The notes beneath the pieces were generated by a model. It was not told the DNA's origin and ran no database searches. It saw nothing but the letters and a program-made list of their open reading frames with translations. From CAJWOS01 sp964502005 (lineage in GTDB: Bacteria > Myxococcota_A > UBA796 > UBA2385): a stretch of 64,000 bases of DNA. A program made the translations under genes and the position numbers. Of this stretch, positions 33,584-42,195 are shown in pieces. The stretch lies in contig CAZCUX010000003.1 in the NCBI GenBank assembly GCA_964502005.1, positions 186,001 to 250,000 of the forward strand. Direction: 5' to 3'. How positions within the stretch are numbered: the first letter of the stretch is position 1; each line of letters opens with the position of its first letter.

Positions 33584-34477
33584 TCAGTTTTTCCGCGACT
33601 CCAACGCCGCGATGCGCGAAGGAATGGGGGGATGCGAGGAGAACAGGCGCATCCAACCGCCGCCGCGGATGCCGAATGCTGCCATGTTGCGCGGCAACAT
33701 TGTGGGTGCCGAATCGCCTGCCAACTGTTGCAATGCGGAGACCATTGCAGGTGCGCCGACTAACTGCGCGGCGCCTTCATCGGCGCGGTATTCGCGTCGA
33801 CGTGAGTACCACATCACGATGATGCTGGCGAGCAAACCAAATGCAATCTCGGCGACCAAGGACGTGACAAAATAGCCAGGGCCGCGACCAAAACGCCGGT
33901 CCTCTCCCCGCGAAAGGTAGGAATCGACCAAGTATCCGGCGGCGCGGGAGAAGAAGATGACGAAGGTGTTGGTGACACCCTGAAGTAAGGCCATCGTGAC
34001 CATGTCGCCGTTTGCCACATGGCTGACTTCGTGGGCCAATACCGCTTCTACCTCACGTCGCCCCATCGCGCGCAGCAAACCGGTAGATACGGCCACCAGC
34101 GCGTTGTTTCGGCTGGCTCCGGTCGCAAATGCATTGGGCTCGGGCGCGTCATAGATTGCGACATCCGGCATTCCAATGCCCACCTGCTTCGCTTGTTTGG
34201 CGACGGTATCGACAAGCCATGCTTCGGTGGGGTTTTGCGGGGAGCGAATGACGTGTGCGCCCGTGGAGCGCAGCGCCATCCACTTGCTCAAGAACAAAGA
34301 AACAATCGAGCCCGTGAAGCCGAAGATGGCCGAGAAGCCCAGCACGGCGATGGGGTTGAAGCCCGACTGCATCAGCATGGCGTCGAGACCAGTGACCCGC
34401 AACAAAATGCCGATGAGCAATACGACGGCGAAGTTTGTCAGTACAAACAAGCAGATGCGGCGAACGGCAGCAAACAC
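33584..34477 (-). CDS. htpX: HtpX, membrane zinc metalloprotease
   Basis: A 297-residue M48B protease close to E. coli HtpX (293 aa). It has two N-terminal membrane helices (about 9-28 and 40-65), the zinc motif HEVSH (149-153), the APEPNAFATG substrate-groove segment, two further hydrophobic segments, and the third ligand Glu in EYRADEGAA near 229. HtpX degrades misfolded inner-membrane proteins. The start is GTG at 34477 after GGAGGAATCC. A terminator follows at 33506-33567. Confidence 0.97.
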   Translation of the reverse strand: MFAAVRRICLFVLTNFAVVLLIGILLRVTGLDAMLMQSGFNPIAVLGFSAIFGFTGSIVSLFLSKWMALRSTGAHVIRSPQNPTEAWLVDTVAKQAKQVGIGMPDVAIYDAPEPNAFATGASRNNALVAVSTGLLRAMGRREVEAVLAHEVSHVANGDMVTMALLQGVTNTFVIFFSRAAGYLVDSYLSRGEDRRFGRGPGYFVTSLVAEIAFGLLASIIVMWYSRRREYRADEGAAQLVGAPAMVSALQQLAGDSAPTMLPRNMAAFGIRGGGWMRLFSSHPPIPSRIAALESRKN

Positions 34478-34591
34478 GGATTCCTCCGATGGTGGGGGAA
34501 ATCACCAACTTCGCCTCCTTTCGCACCGTCCACCAAAGAGCAAGCCCCCAAATTGGGCGGCGATTTTGGGGGCACGGGGGAGGGGGTTTGC

Positions 34592-35149
34592 TTATTCGGG
34601 CGGACGCGCGGCCCGGTCGACCTCGGAGCGAAGCTGCCGGTCAAACTTTTCGCCGCCTTCGTTGCCTGCAAAGGTGCAGGTGATGGCGTCTGGCGTGCCG
34701 GTGCCTGGCTTTCGTGTTGCCGTAACGGAAACGCCCGTTGCTTCGGTGCCTTCGACGGATACGGCCTGAATGTCGGCATACGTCAATATCGAGCCTACAC
34801 CCGCCTCGACGCGAACCAGGCGGTCGGCCAACAACGCACACGCGGCCGTCGCATCCCGCCGCTCGGCATGGTACGCGAGGGGGATTTCGTCAATACGAAT
34901 GACTTGGCTTTCGCGCATTGGCGCAAGGGCCCACACTGCGGTTTGGTTTCCGGGCTGAAGAGGCAGCGGGCCTTTGCCTTCGCCTTGGAACAGCACGCCG
35001 ATGAAGCCTCCCGCCATTCCCGCCATACCAACGACGCACAAAAACATCAGCAGGACGGCGTAGCCAGCCAGTCCGCAACCGGGGAGGCTGGTGACGTTTT
35101 CATCGGTGGCTTGTGGGCTTTCATTTCGTCGGAGGATTTGCACGGGCAC
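34592..35149 (-). CDS. single-pass membrane protein, unknown function
   Basis: About 185 residues. One strong membrane helix lies near residues 26-55 (GLAGYAVLLMFLCVVGMAGMAGGF), then a soluble domain of about 125 residues ending in RAARPPE. No family is recognised; the soluble part looks beta-rich (QVIRIDEIPLAYHAE, ILTYADIQAVSVEG, GVSVTATRKPG). The start is unclear: GTG codons at 35149 and 35143 are both in frame and neither has a good ribosome binding site. It lies upstream of htpX in the same direction with a 114-bp gap. Confidence 0.6.
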   Translation of the reverse strand: MPVQILRRNESPQATDENVTSLPGCGLAGYAVLLMFLCVVGMAGMAGGFIGVLFQGEGKGPLPLQPGNQTAVWALAPMRESQVIRIDEIPLAYHAERRDATAACALLADRLVRVEAGVGSILTYADIQAVSVEGTEATGVSVTATRKPGTGTPDAITCTFAGNEGGEKFDRQLRSEVDRAARPPE

Positions 35150-35604
35150 GGCTCGAATGGGGCGGGACCGCAGGGGTAACGTGGTGGGCCGAGAGTGGGT
35201 GCGATTTGCGGTGTGACGAATCCGTGCGCGAAGTGGGTGGCCGCGGTGGGCGGCCTGTGGCAGAAGGTTGGTTTTGGCGGGGTTTCGTGTCGGGGAAAGA
35301 ACGGTTGCCCTGTGGGTTGGCAAAACTTCGTGAATGCGACGGAACCCAAGCGCGAGGGCGATAGGTGTGCAACTTTGATAGAACGCGATTGGACGCGGAA
35401 ATGCGTCAAAAGAAACGTCTGTTCGAGATTTAGCGGCGTGCGCGTAATGCTGGGCGTAGCTGACGCGGGTTGGCGAATATAGCGAAACTGCACGCTGCCT
35501 CCCAACCCCGCCAGACGAAATCGGCGTGCGCACCGGACAATCCCCGATTCCACCGTTGCGCACCCCGCTGGCCCGGAACACAATGGGAGTGTTGGAGGCC
35601 TGTG
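35150..35604. other. intergenic region, nothing recognised
   Basis: 455 bp between two divergent genes. Short open frames here lack ribosome binding sites and family signatures. It presumably holds promoters for both sides, but I cannot point to a convincing -35/-10 pair. Confidence 0.5.
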
Positions 35605-36210
35605 ATGACCCGAACTTCGTGCGTGTGGATGGCCGGTGCTCTCGTGTTGGCGGGCTGTATGCGCGATCCCGACCCCGGCGGCCAAGAAGGGGAAGAGTTT
35701 GGCGAGTGGGCCAACGGCGGCGACGATGTCGGCGCGGAAACCGGCGGCGATGTAGAGGACGCCACCGACTCCGGCGGCGATGGTGGCGTGGGGGCGACCC
35801 TCGTGTGGATGGGCGAGGTCGGTTTAGAAATCGGTGCCGCGACCACACCCGGCGAAGCCACCTGCGTGTACCGGTGGGACACCGAGGGCGTGGCGTCCAC
35901 CCAATCGTGCGACAGCTGCCTGGGGGTCTATGCCGTAGACCACACCCTCAACCACGCACGTTCGTCGCTCGGCCCTACCTGTCCTTCGTTGCCCAGTTTA
36001 TTTTCGGCGACGTACGGCGTGGTCGCGGGCGAGGGGGACCAAGTGTCGTTGGTACAGCTCGTGGGCGCGGAACCCGAGGTGCTTGCCGAAGGGGCCCTCG
36101 TCGGCGGCAACTTGACGTGGTCTGACGGTGGGCGTGATGTGCCGGACGATTCGGGAGACACGACGGTCTATGTCACCCATGTATTTACTGGGGACGTAAC
36201 GCTCGATTGA
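35605..36210 (+). CDS. predicted lipoprotein, unknown function
   Basis: A 201-residue lipoprotein: MTRTSCVWMAGALVLAGC with lipidated Cys18. The mature protein begins with an Asp/Glu/Gly-rich stretch of about 50 residues, then a domain with three cysteines close together (TCVYRW, SCDSC) and a late GLSATYG-like region. No family is recognised. GGAGG precedes the ATG at 35605. It is convergent with the outer-membrane barrel gene; the terminator between them serves the leftward gene. Confidence 0.7.
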   Translation: MTRTSCVWMAGALVLAGCMRDPDPGGQEGEEFGEWANGGDDVGAETGGDVEDATDSGGDGGVGATLVWMGEVGLEIGAATTPGEATCVYRWDTEGVASTQSCDSCLGVYAVDHTLNHARSSLGPTCPSLPSLFSATYGVVAGEGDQVSLVQLVGAEPEVLAEGALVGGNLTWSDGGRDVPDDSGDTTVYVTHVFTGDVTLD

Positions 36211-36270
36211 GTCACGTCGTCGGAAGTCGCTATTGGTGACTTCCTTCGATGACCCGGAGGGATTGGGGGC

Positions 36271-36307
36271 AAAAAAAAACGCCCGAACGAGGATTCCGTT
36301 CGGGCGT
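36271..36307 (-). terminator. intrinsic terminator of the outer-membrane barrel gene
   Basis: Read leftward, ACGCCCGAACG (36307-36297) pairs with CGTTCGGGCGT (36289-36279), followed by nine T. An 11-bp perfect stem with a 7-nt loop, 19 bp after the stop codon. Confidence 0.95.
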
Positions 36308-36325
36308 GGTCGTTGGGCCGACGAA

Positions 36326-36949
36326 TCAGAAGCGGACGGAGATACCGGCCTTCAAGCCGTAGCTCGAAACCTTCATCGAAACGTCTTCGCTGACCAGCTC
36401 GCCATCCTTGTCGTAGGCCTTGGCGGAGCCCATGAGGTATTCGAAGGAGGGGTCGAAGGTGGCGCCCTTGACAAGACGGATGCGGAGGCCGAGGTTGGCG
36501 CCGTATACGTTCAGCTTGGTGCTGCTTTCGCCGTCGGAGCCCTTGGCATTCACGAGCTTTTCGTGAATGAACATCGGCTGGGCGTAAAAGCGCATGCCGT
36601 CGGAGATGTTGACGTTGTATGCGGCGGTGAGGCCAAGGCGGGTGTCGGTGTTGGGGTCCGACACTTCGTTGCCGGTGGTGGTCTTCTGGGTGCTGTACCC
36701 GACAATCGCGCCGACTTCGAGGTTCGGAATGACGCCGTAGGTGACCTCAAAGCGGGGCCGGGACTGCATCAAGCCAACGGTGGTGATTTTGGTGTTCTGG
36801 TCGTCCTGGGCTTCGTCGTTGACGACGGGGGTGCCGGACTGAACCTGGAACAAGTCGGTGTTGACCTTGAGGCGAATGCCGATGCCGTCGTCGCCTGCGT
36901 GTGCGGGACCAGTGAGGCCAGCGGCCAAAAGAAGCGGAAGGAACGTCAT
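36326..36949 (-). CDS. outer-membrane beta-barrel protein
   Basis: A 207-residue protein with a signal peptide (MTFLPLLLAAGLTGPAHAG, cleavage after AHA) and alternating-hydrophobicity strands through to a C-terminal Phe (GISVRF), the barrel-insertion signal. Strands such as RPRFEVTYGVIPNLEVGAIVGYS and TRLGLTAAYNVNI (regions) suggest about eight strands. TAGGAG precedes the ATG at 36949, and a small hairpin CAAGGG-AAATA-CCCTTG (36962-36978) sits just upstream of that site in the leader. Role is unknown; a small porin or structural barrel is likely. Confidence 0.85.
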   Translation of the reverse strand: MTFLPLLLAAGLTGPAHAGDDGIGIRLKVNTDLFQVQSGTPVVNDEAQDDQNTKITTVGLMQSRPRFEVTYGVIPNLEVGAIVGYSTQKTTTGNEVSDPNTDTRLGLTAAYNVNISDGMRFYAQPMFIHEKLVNAKGSDGESSTKLNVYGANLGLRIRLVKGATFDPSFEYLMGSAKAYDKDGELVSEDVSMKVSSYGLKAGISVRF

Positions 36950-37326
36950 GGTTGTCTCCTACAAGGGAAATACCCTTGGGTTGTTGAGGGCGTATCCAGA
37001 CCCGTGCTCTATGGGTACCAAACAAAGGGGGGCACTGTCGAGATGCGTTGCTTTATTGCGACAGTCTTGCGCTGGATCAAGATATGCGAGAACCTGTTAT
37101 CGTTATTGGCGCGTGGAACGGGAGATAGGGTAAATTGTGTTCCACTTTTGCGTTGGATTGGAGACTTGACGCAATCGCAGTTTTGCAAGATGGTTCCACC
37201 GCGCCGTGCCAACTCGCGTGTTCCCCGCGACGTGCGGGGACGACGGTGGACGGCGTGCGGTGTGCCATGCCCCGATCGGGGGGCACGCGGTGACGTGTTT
37301 TGGGGGATCGTCGTTTGGCGCGTGGG
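36950..37326. other. intergenic region with small hairpins
   Basis: 377 bp between the barrel gene and the end of the kinase gene, which read the same way. It holds the leader hairpin at 36962-36978, an AT-richer stretch near 37050-37130 that may contain the barrel promoter, and short GC palindromes near 37210-37300 without a T-run. No gene is seen. Confidence 0.5.
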
Positions 37327-40300
37327 TCAGGTGAGGGCGCGCACACGCGCTTCAATCGCTGCCAAACGGTCCTTTTCGCCGAGCGCCTCATGCTGCTGGT
37401 ACGCAAGACCCCACGCGGACCGGGCACGGTCCGGTTCCCCTTTCCGCACGGCCTGCTCTGCGCCAAGCTGTGCGAGCAGAGCGAAGTCGCGGTCGACCAA
37501 GCCCGTCGTGGCGAGCATCGAACCGGCCCGACCGACATGGTGGTCCCAGGCCGCCCAGTCGCCTGCTGCGGCAACGGGGGCCAGCAGGACCAGATGGGCT
37601 GCGACGGCCAAGACCGGTCGCGTACGCACGGCGGTGGACAACAAGGCCGGCTCGATAAGGCGCCGTGCTTCTATATAAGCGCCGCGCTCGACCATGAGGA
37701 TAGCGATATTGAGGCGGGGCAGGGCCGATGTGTTGTGGGCAATCGCTTCCATATCGGCAAGCGACGCCCGGAACAGAGCTTCGGCTTTGTCGTTTTTGCC
37801 GCGCATGCGCTCGACATCGCCCAGGCCATTGCGGCACTCGGCAGCGTTGCCGCGGGCGCCGCTCGATTGAAATTCGTCGTGGGCTTGTCGAAAAAAGCGC
37901 TCGGCGTCGTCCGGTTCTCTTGCCAACAGCGCGACGCGACCGAGGGTTAGCTCGCTTCGTGCGATGCCGTGGTCATTGTGCAGCATGGAGAACAGGCCAC
38001 GCGCGGACTGGACACACTTTCGGGCTTCATTGGCGTGCCCGAGCCGCAGGTGCGTGATGCCGGTTTCGAGCCATGCTTGTGCTTCGAGGTCGGGGTCCTG
38101 GGCGCGGCGGGCGCTGATGCGCGCTTCGTCCAGCGCGCGAAGTGCCTCGTGCATACGGCCGGCTAGCCGATGTAGGCGCCCGCGGACCAGCGTGGCCCGC
38201 TGGGTGACCCGCGCCCAGTTGTTGCGAACGGCAGCCGCTTCGGCGCGCCCGAGCAGGAGTTCGCACTCGTTGGGGTCGCCGTCTTCAAGGTCAATCTCGA
38301 CGCGCTCGACCCAGCCGAGGCCCCAAAGCTCATCTTCGGTGGGCAGGTCGAGGCTGCGCAGAGCCCGCTCGCGATATTCGAGGAGACGCAGTGCTGCGGC
38401 GGCTTCTCCGCTACGTCGGCGTTCTTCGGCGCCTTCGAGCAAGCGCCCGAGGGCGGGGACCACATGTCCCGCCATCAACAAGTGCCGGCCCAAGCGCTCG
38501 GGAATGCCGGGACGGGTTCCGATGCGCTCTTCGAGCATCGTGGCGCAGGCTTTGTGGTGCTTGAGGAGGCGCCCGCCCAAGCGCGCTCTGCGAATGAGGG
38601 ACTCCCGCAGCATCGAATGAACAAAGACCCAGCCCTTGGGGTCGGCGCCGTTTCGGGGGGTGATGAGGCGCTGTGCAGTGAGCCGCTCGATGATGCGGGG
38701 GTGGGCGTCGATGCCTGCTGCCTTGCAAGCGTCGGTCCATTCGGCCTTGTCGAATTCCATGCCAAGCACGGCGGAAACTTCGAGTGCTTGTGCATCTTCG
38801 GCGGTGAGGCCGACCAGGAGGCGCTCGCGGCGCTCTGTCCAGACGCGCTCCATGTCGGCGGGAAGGTCGACTGTCGCGCCTTCGCGTAAGGTGAAGCCGT
38901 GGGCGCCGGGCTGGAGGAGGCCACCTTTGACCCACTCGCCGACCAGTTGCACGGCGAACTGGGGGTTTCCGGCGGTGCGTGCAGCGAGTTGCTCGACGAG
39001 CTCTCCGTCCATTCCGAGGAGGCTGCGGACCAAGCGCGCGTGGTGGTCTTCGGGGAGCGGGCCCAACGGAAGGGTGCGGGTGCGCGGATGGCTGCGAATG
39101 CCCTCGAGTACTTCTGCCTCGCGAAAGCGGTCGGGGTCGGAGAGCGCTTGGGGCTGCACGCTGATGAGCAGCAATACGGGCAGGGGGTCGGCGGTTTGAA
39201 TCTCGATCAAAAACCGGCAGAAATCGAGTGTGTCGGAGCCGAGGTGGGCGTCGTCAAGCCAGACGACCGCGACGGCCTCCCATTCATCGGAAGAATGACC
39301 GGCGGACTCCCGTTCGAGCAAGCGGCGCACGAGGGAAAAGCGCTCGCGGGGATACGTAAGGCGCCGTGCCCAGGGGGTGTCTTCAGGCGCGGTTTGGGGG
39401 GCGAGAAAGGTCGCGAGTGCGTCGATGTCGTCGTGGAGGGTGTCACCTTCGGGAAACATGCCTGCGAGACGCTCCCGCACGCCCGCATACTCAAGCCCGG
39501 TACACCGCAAATAGCGCATGACCATCGGCGCCAATCCGCTGGTTGCGATGGTGTCTTCGTCGTGAAGGGCGGTCAACACACGCGCGGCCCCCACTTCATC
39601 GGCGCGTTCACACAACCAGCCGCCCAGGCGACTTCGGCCGACGCCAGCGGGGCCTTCGAGGATGATGGCCTGACCGACGCCGGTTTCGTAAACATCCCGC
39701 AGCGCGCCCCACAGAAGGTCGCGCTCATCGGTGCGGCCCACCATGGGTGGCTTGCGAAGGCCGAAGAGGTTGAGCCCTACGCCATAAAGGTTGTCTATCG
39801 TCGCGGAGCGAATCGGATGCCGCCATGTCTCCGGGACGGGGGTGCCTCGGCGTTGGTCAATGTTTCCCGTTTGCCGGGTGTGCTGGACGATAACCTTGCG
39901 CTCGACGCCGCGTGGCTGGCGCTCGGTCGGCTCGTCGTCGATGAGCTCCATCGCTGGATGTCCGAAAGGGACGGACGCGAGTGTTGTCGGGCCTTCGTCC
40001 GGTTCTTCGTCGCCACCGATGCGGGTGCTCTGGCCGGAGAGCTCGGTGAGCCCCCATGCCGCATCGGCAGCGCGCGGGAAGCGGTCGGAGATAGACTTGG
40101 CGAGCAGTCGGCGAAGCCATGCTTCGAAGCCGGGCGGAACAGGAATGACGGGCTTGAAGGGGGGCGGTGCCAAGTGAAGGTGGCAATGAAGGGCCTCTTC
40201 GAATGGCTGGTCTTTGCCAAACGGAGGCGTGCCCGTGGCCATGGCCCAGCCGAGGCAACCAATGGAGTAGAGGTCGGTGCCGGGCCCTTGGTCGCGCCAC

Positions 40301-40926
40301 GAGCCTTGGAGCTGCTCTGGGGCCATATATGCGGGAGTGCCGGCCACCACTGCATCTGCGGCGCTATGGCGGTCGACAGCCTGGGCGAGTCCGAAGTCGG
40401 TGAGCTTGACTTCGAGAGGTTGGTTGGGCTGGAGGTGCTTGGCGCTCGGGAGCTTTCCGCCTGGCAGACACAACAACACGTTGCCGGGCTTGAGGTCGCG
40501 GTGAACAACGCCGCGGGCGTGGCTGTGCGCCAGTGCGTCGAGAAGCTGCAGCAAGATGCTTCGTACTTGGTTCCACGACATCCTCCCGACGAATCGGTTC
40601 ATCGGACGCCCGTGAACGAATTCCATCACGAGGTAGGGGGTGCCGGGCGCATTGTGGCCCTGTGTCGCGAGGTCGCTGTCGCGGGGCACGAGCCCGTGGT
40701 CGACCACGGTGACGATTCCGGGATGGGAGAGGCCGGCGACGGCGCGTACTTCGTTGCGGAATGCCTCTACAGCCCAAGGGTCGCGGGCGGTGGACCCGTG
40801 CAGCAGCTTGATGGCGACATCAACGCCTTGGGCTCGGTGGCGAGCGTGCCAGACTTCGCCCATCGCGCCACGTCCAAAGGCGCGGATGAGGTCGAATGGG
40901 CCGAGGCGAAGGGTGGGTGCAGTCAT
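37327..40926 (-). CDS. Ser/Thr protein kinase with STAND-like ATPase and TPR-like regions
   Basis: A 1199-residue multidomain protein. Residues 10-300 are a Hanks-type kinase: Gly-rich loop FGRGAMGEV, catalytic Lys40, HRDLKPGN (142-149), DFG (177-179) and APE (202-204), all intact. Residues about 395-700 are an AAA_16/STAND-like ATPase whose Walker A reads GPAGVGRS (425-432), with Arg in place of the usual Lys; VVWLDDAHLG is its Walker B. The remaining 450 residues are helical repeats of TPR type. Such kinases are common in Myxococcota and link phosphorylation to protein-complex sensing. No upstream ribosome binding site is clear. Signal and substrates are unknown. Confidence 0.93.
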   Translation of the reverse strand: MTAPTLRLGPFDLIRAFGRGAMGEVWHARHRAQGVDVAIKLLHGSTARDPWAVEAFRNEVRAVAGLSHPGIVTVVDHGLVPRDSDLATQGHNAPGTPYLVMEFVHGRPMNRFVGRMSWNQVRSILLQLLDALAHSHARGVVHRDLKPGNVLLCLPGGKLPSAKHLQPNQPLEVKLTDFGLAQAVDRHSAADAVVAGTPAYMAPEQLQGSWRDQGPGTDLYSIGCLGWAMATGTPPFGKDQPFEEALHCHLHLAPPPFKPVIPVPPGFEAWLRRLLAKSISDRFPRAADAAWGLTELSGQSTRIGGDEEPDEGPTTLASVPFGHPAMELIDDEPTERQPRGVERKVIVQHTRQTGNIDQRRGTPVPETWRHPIRSATIDNLYGVGLNLFGLRKPPMVGRTDERDLLWGALRDVYETGVGQAIILEGPAGVGRSRLGGWLCERADEVGAARVLTALHDEDTIATSGLAPMVMRYLRCTGLEYAGVRERLAGMFPEGDTLHDDIDALATFLAPQTAPEDTPWARRLTYPRERFSLVRRLLERESAGHSSDEWEAVAVVWLDDAHLGSDTLDFCRFLIEIQTADPLPVLLLISVQPQALSDPDRFREAEVLEGIRSHPRTRTLPLGPLPEDHHARLVRSLLGMDGELVEQLAARTAGNPQFAVQLVGEWVKGGLLQPGAHGFTLREGATVDLPADMERVWTERRERLLVGLTAEDAQALEVSAVLGMEFDKAEWTDACKAAGIDAHPRIIERLTAQRLITPRNGADPKGWVFVHSMLRESLIRRARLGGRLLKHHKACATMLEERIGTRPGIPERLGRHLLMAGHVVPALGRLLEGAEERRRSGEAAAALRLLEYRERALRSLDLPTEDELWGLGWVERVEIDLEDGDPNECELLLGRAEAAAVRNNWARVTQRATLVRGRLHRLAGRMHEALRALDEARISARRAQDPDLEAQAWLETGITHLRLGHANEARKCVQSARGLFSMLHNDHGIARSELTLGRVALLAREPDDAERFFRQAHDEFQSSGARGNAAECRNGLGDVERMRGKNDKAEALFRASLADMEAIAHNTSALPRLNIAILMVERGAYIEARRLIEPALLSTAVRTRPVLAVAAHLVLLAPVAAAGDWAAWDHHVGRAGSMLATTGLVDRDFALLAQLGAEQAVRKGEPDRARSAWGLAYQQHEALGEKDRLAAIEARVRALT

Positions 40927-41004
40927 GGGGACAACCTACCAGCGATGTCCACAGCAAGGGAGCGAGGGTGCCGGAGTGTGCGTGTAGTGGGCGCAGGTGC
41001 GCGA

Positions 41005-42096
41005 TTAGCCGTCACAACAAACAAGAATGAGTTCGGTGCCGTAAGAAGTGGAGGTGGTGCCAAAATCGTCGGTCCAGGTGACCTCGGGCGCGGAGCCCTT
41101 TTGGCGGTATCCGCAATCGGGGCGGTCCCAAACGACTTGGTATGTGATGTTGACGATGTCGTAGTCGGTTGGGGCGGACAAGTCTTCGTCGTCGGTGGCG
41201 CCGGCCATTTTGAAGGACCAGACATGGGTGGTGGAGCCATCGTCGTGGACCGTTGTAGTGGTGGGGCGAACGGTGAAGCCGTACGCGCGGGTTCCTGCGG
41301 GGAGGTGCTCGGTGACTTGTACCGTGCTCGATGACCGACCGAGGTTGACAATCTCGATGGTGAGGGGCGCGGACTCACCGGGGCGAAGCTCGACGTAATT
41401 CGGAAGGCGGCCGACGACGTAGGTGGGGGTGGCGGCGAGGTGGTTCCAAATGTTGTTGTTTGTCCACGGTGCGCCGGTTGTGGTGTCGGCGTAGTCGACG
41501 TGGTCCTCGACGCCATTGAGGTTGGTGTCGGTCTCGGTGTGGACGTAGGACATCAGCGGTGTAGGCGCGCGCGCGCCCGTAAAGCGCAGCGCACTTCCGT
41601 TCGCGGTGACTTGCGTGCGCTCAATGCACCACCACGCGGGACCGTCGCGAAAGCGTGCGTAGTCGTGGGTCCAGGATTCACCGGCGGGGATTTCGTAGGC
41701 ATCTTCGGGTTCGGCAGGCCACGAAACCTCGCTATTGCCCGCGATGGCATCTTGGGAGGTTTCGGAGAAGTATGTGTGCCAGCGACCTGCGCAGATGTCG
41801 TATGGGCCGGTGTTTTTGACGACTACGCCGTCGTAGTAGCTGAGCGTGGCAAAGTCGCGGTCCATCGCTTCGGCGAGGGAAATGCAGCTATCGGGCTGGG
41901 GGCAGTCGATGTTGTAGGGTGCAGAGTCGGACGTGTCTTCGGAAGGGGTGCTCTCTTGGGACGGCTCCCCCGTGTCTTGGATCAGGGACCAGTCCGTTGC
42001 GCCATCGACGATTTCGCGCTCTTTGAGAGATGGCTGCGGTTCACAACCCATTGCCGCGACCGCAAGAAACGCATGCCGGAGTGTGGTTTTTCGCAT
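41005..42096 (-). CDS. predicted lipoprotein with DUF11-like domain
   Basis: A 363-residue lipoprotein: MRKTTLRHAFLAVAAMGC with lipidated Cys18, then a Ser/Thr/Asp-rich linker. The middle has a Cys-containing beta domain. Residues about 245-300 resemble a DUF11/CARDB-type sandwich (VELRPGESAPLTIEIVNLG, VTEHLPAGTRAYGF). The C-terminus ends in CCDG. Its substrate or partner is unknown. AGGAGA precedes the ATG at 42096. It is divergent, 99 bp apart, from the FG-GAP lipoprotein, so the two may be co-regulated. Confidence 0.7.
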   Translation of the reverse strand: MRKTTLRHAFLAVAAMGCEPQPSLKEREIVDGATDWSLIQDTGEPSQESTPSEDTSDSAPYNIDCPQPDSCISLAEAMDRDFATLSYYDGVVVKNTGPYDICAGRWHTYFSETSQDAIAGNSEVSWPAEPEDAYEIPAGESWTHDYARFRDGPAWWCIERTQVTANGSALRFTGARAPTPLMSYVHTETDTNLNGVEDHVDYADTTTGAPWTNNNIWNHLAATPTYVVGRLPNYVELRPGESAPLTIEIVNLGRSSSTVQVTEHLPAGTRAYGFTVRPTTTTVHDDGSTTHVWSFKMAGATDDEDLSAPTDYDIVNITYQVVWDRPDCGYRQKGSAPEVTWTDDFGTTSTSYGTELILVCCDG

Positions 42097-42195
42097 GGTG
42101 CCGCTCTCCTTGGCGCGGTGACGTGGCCCAATGAGGGCAGTCATCGGCCCGTATGCCGGTACGGAAGTGTTATCATGATGGCTGTCGAGGTGGAC

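Noticed and set aside
38899..41334. 811-codon open frame antisense to the kinase
   Set aside because: The kinase on the other strand has complete Hanks motifs; the antisense product looks like GC-rich frame shadow.
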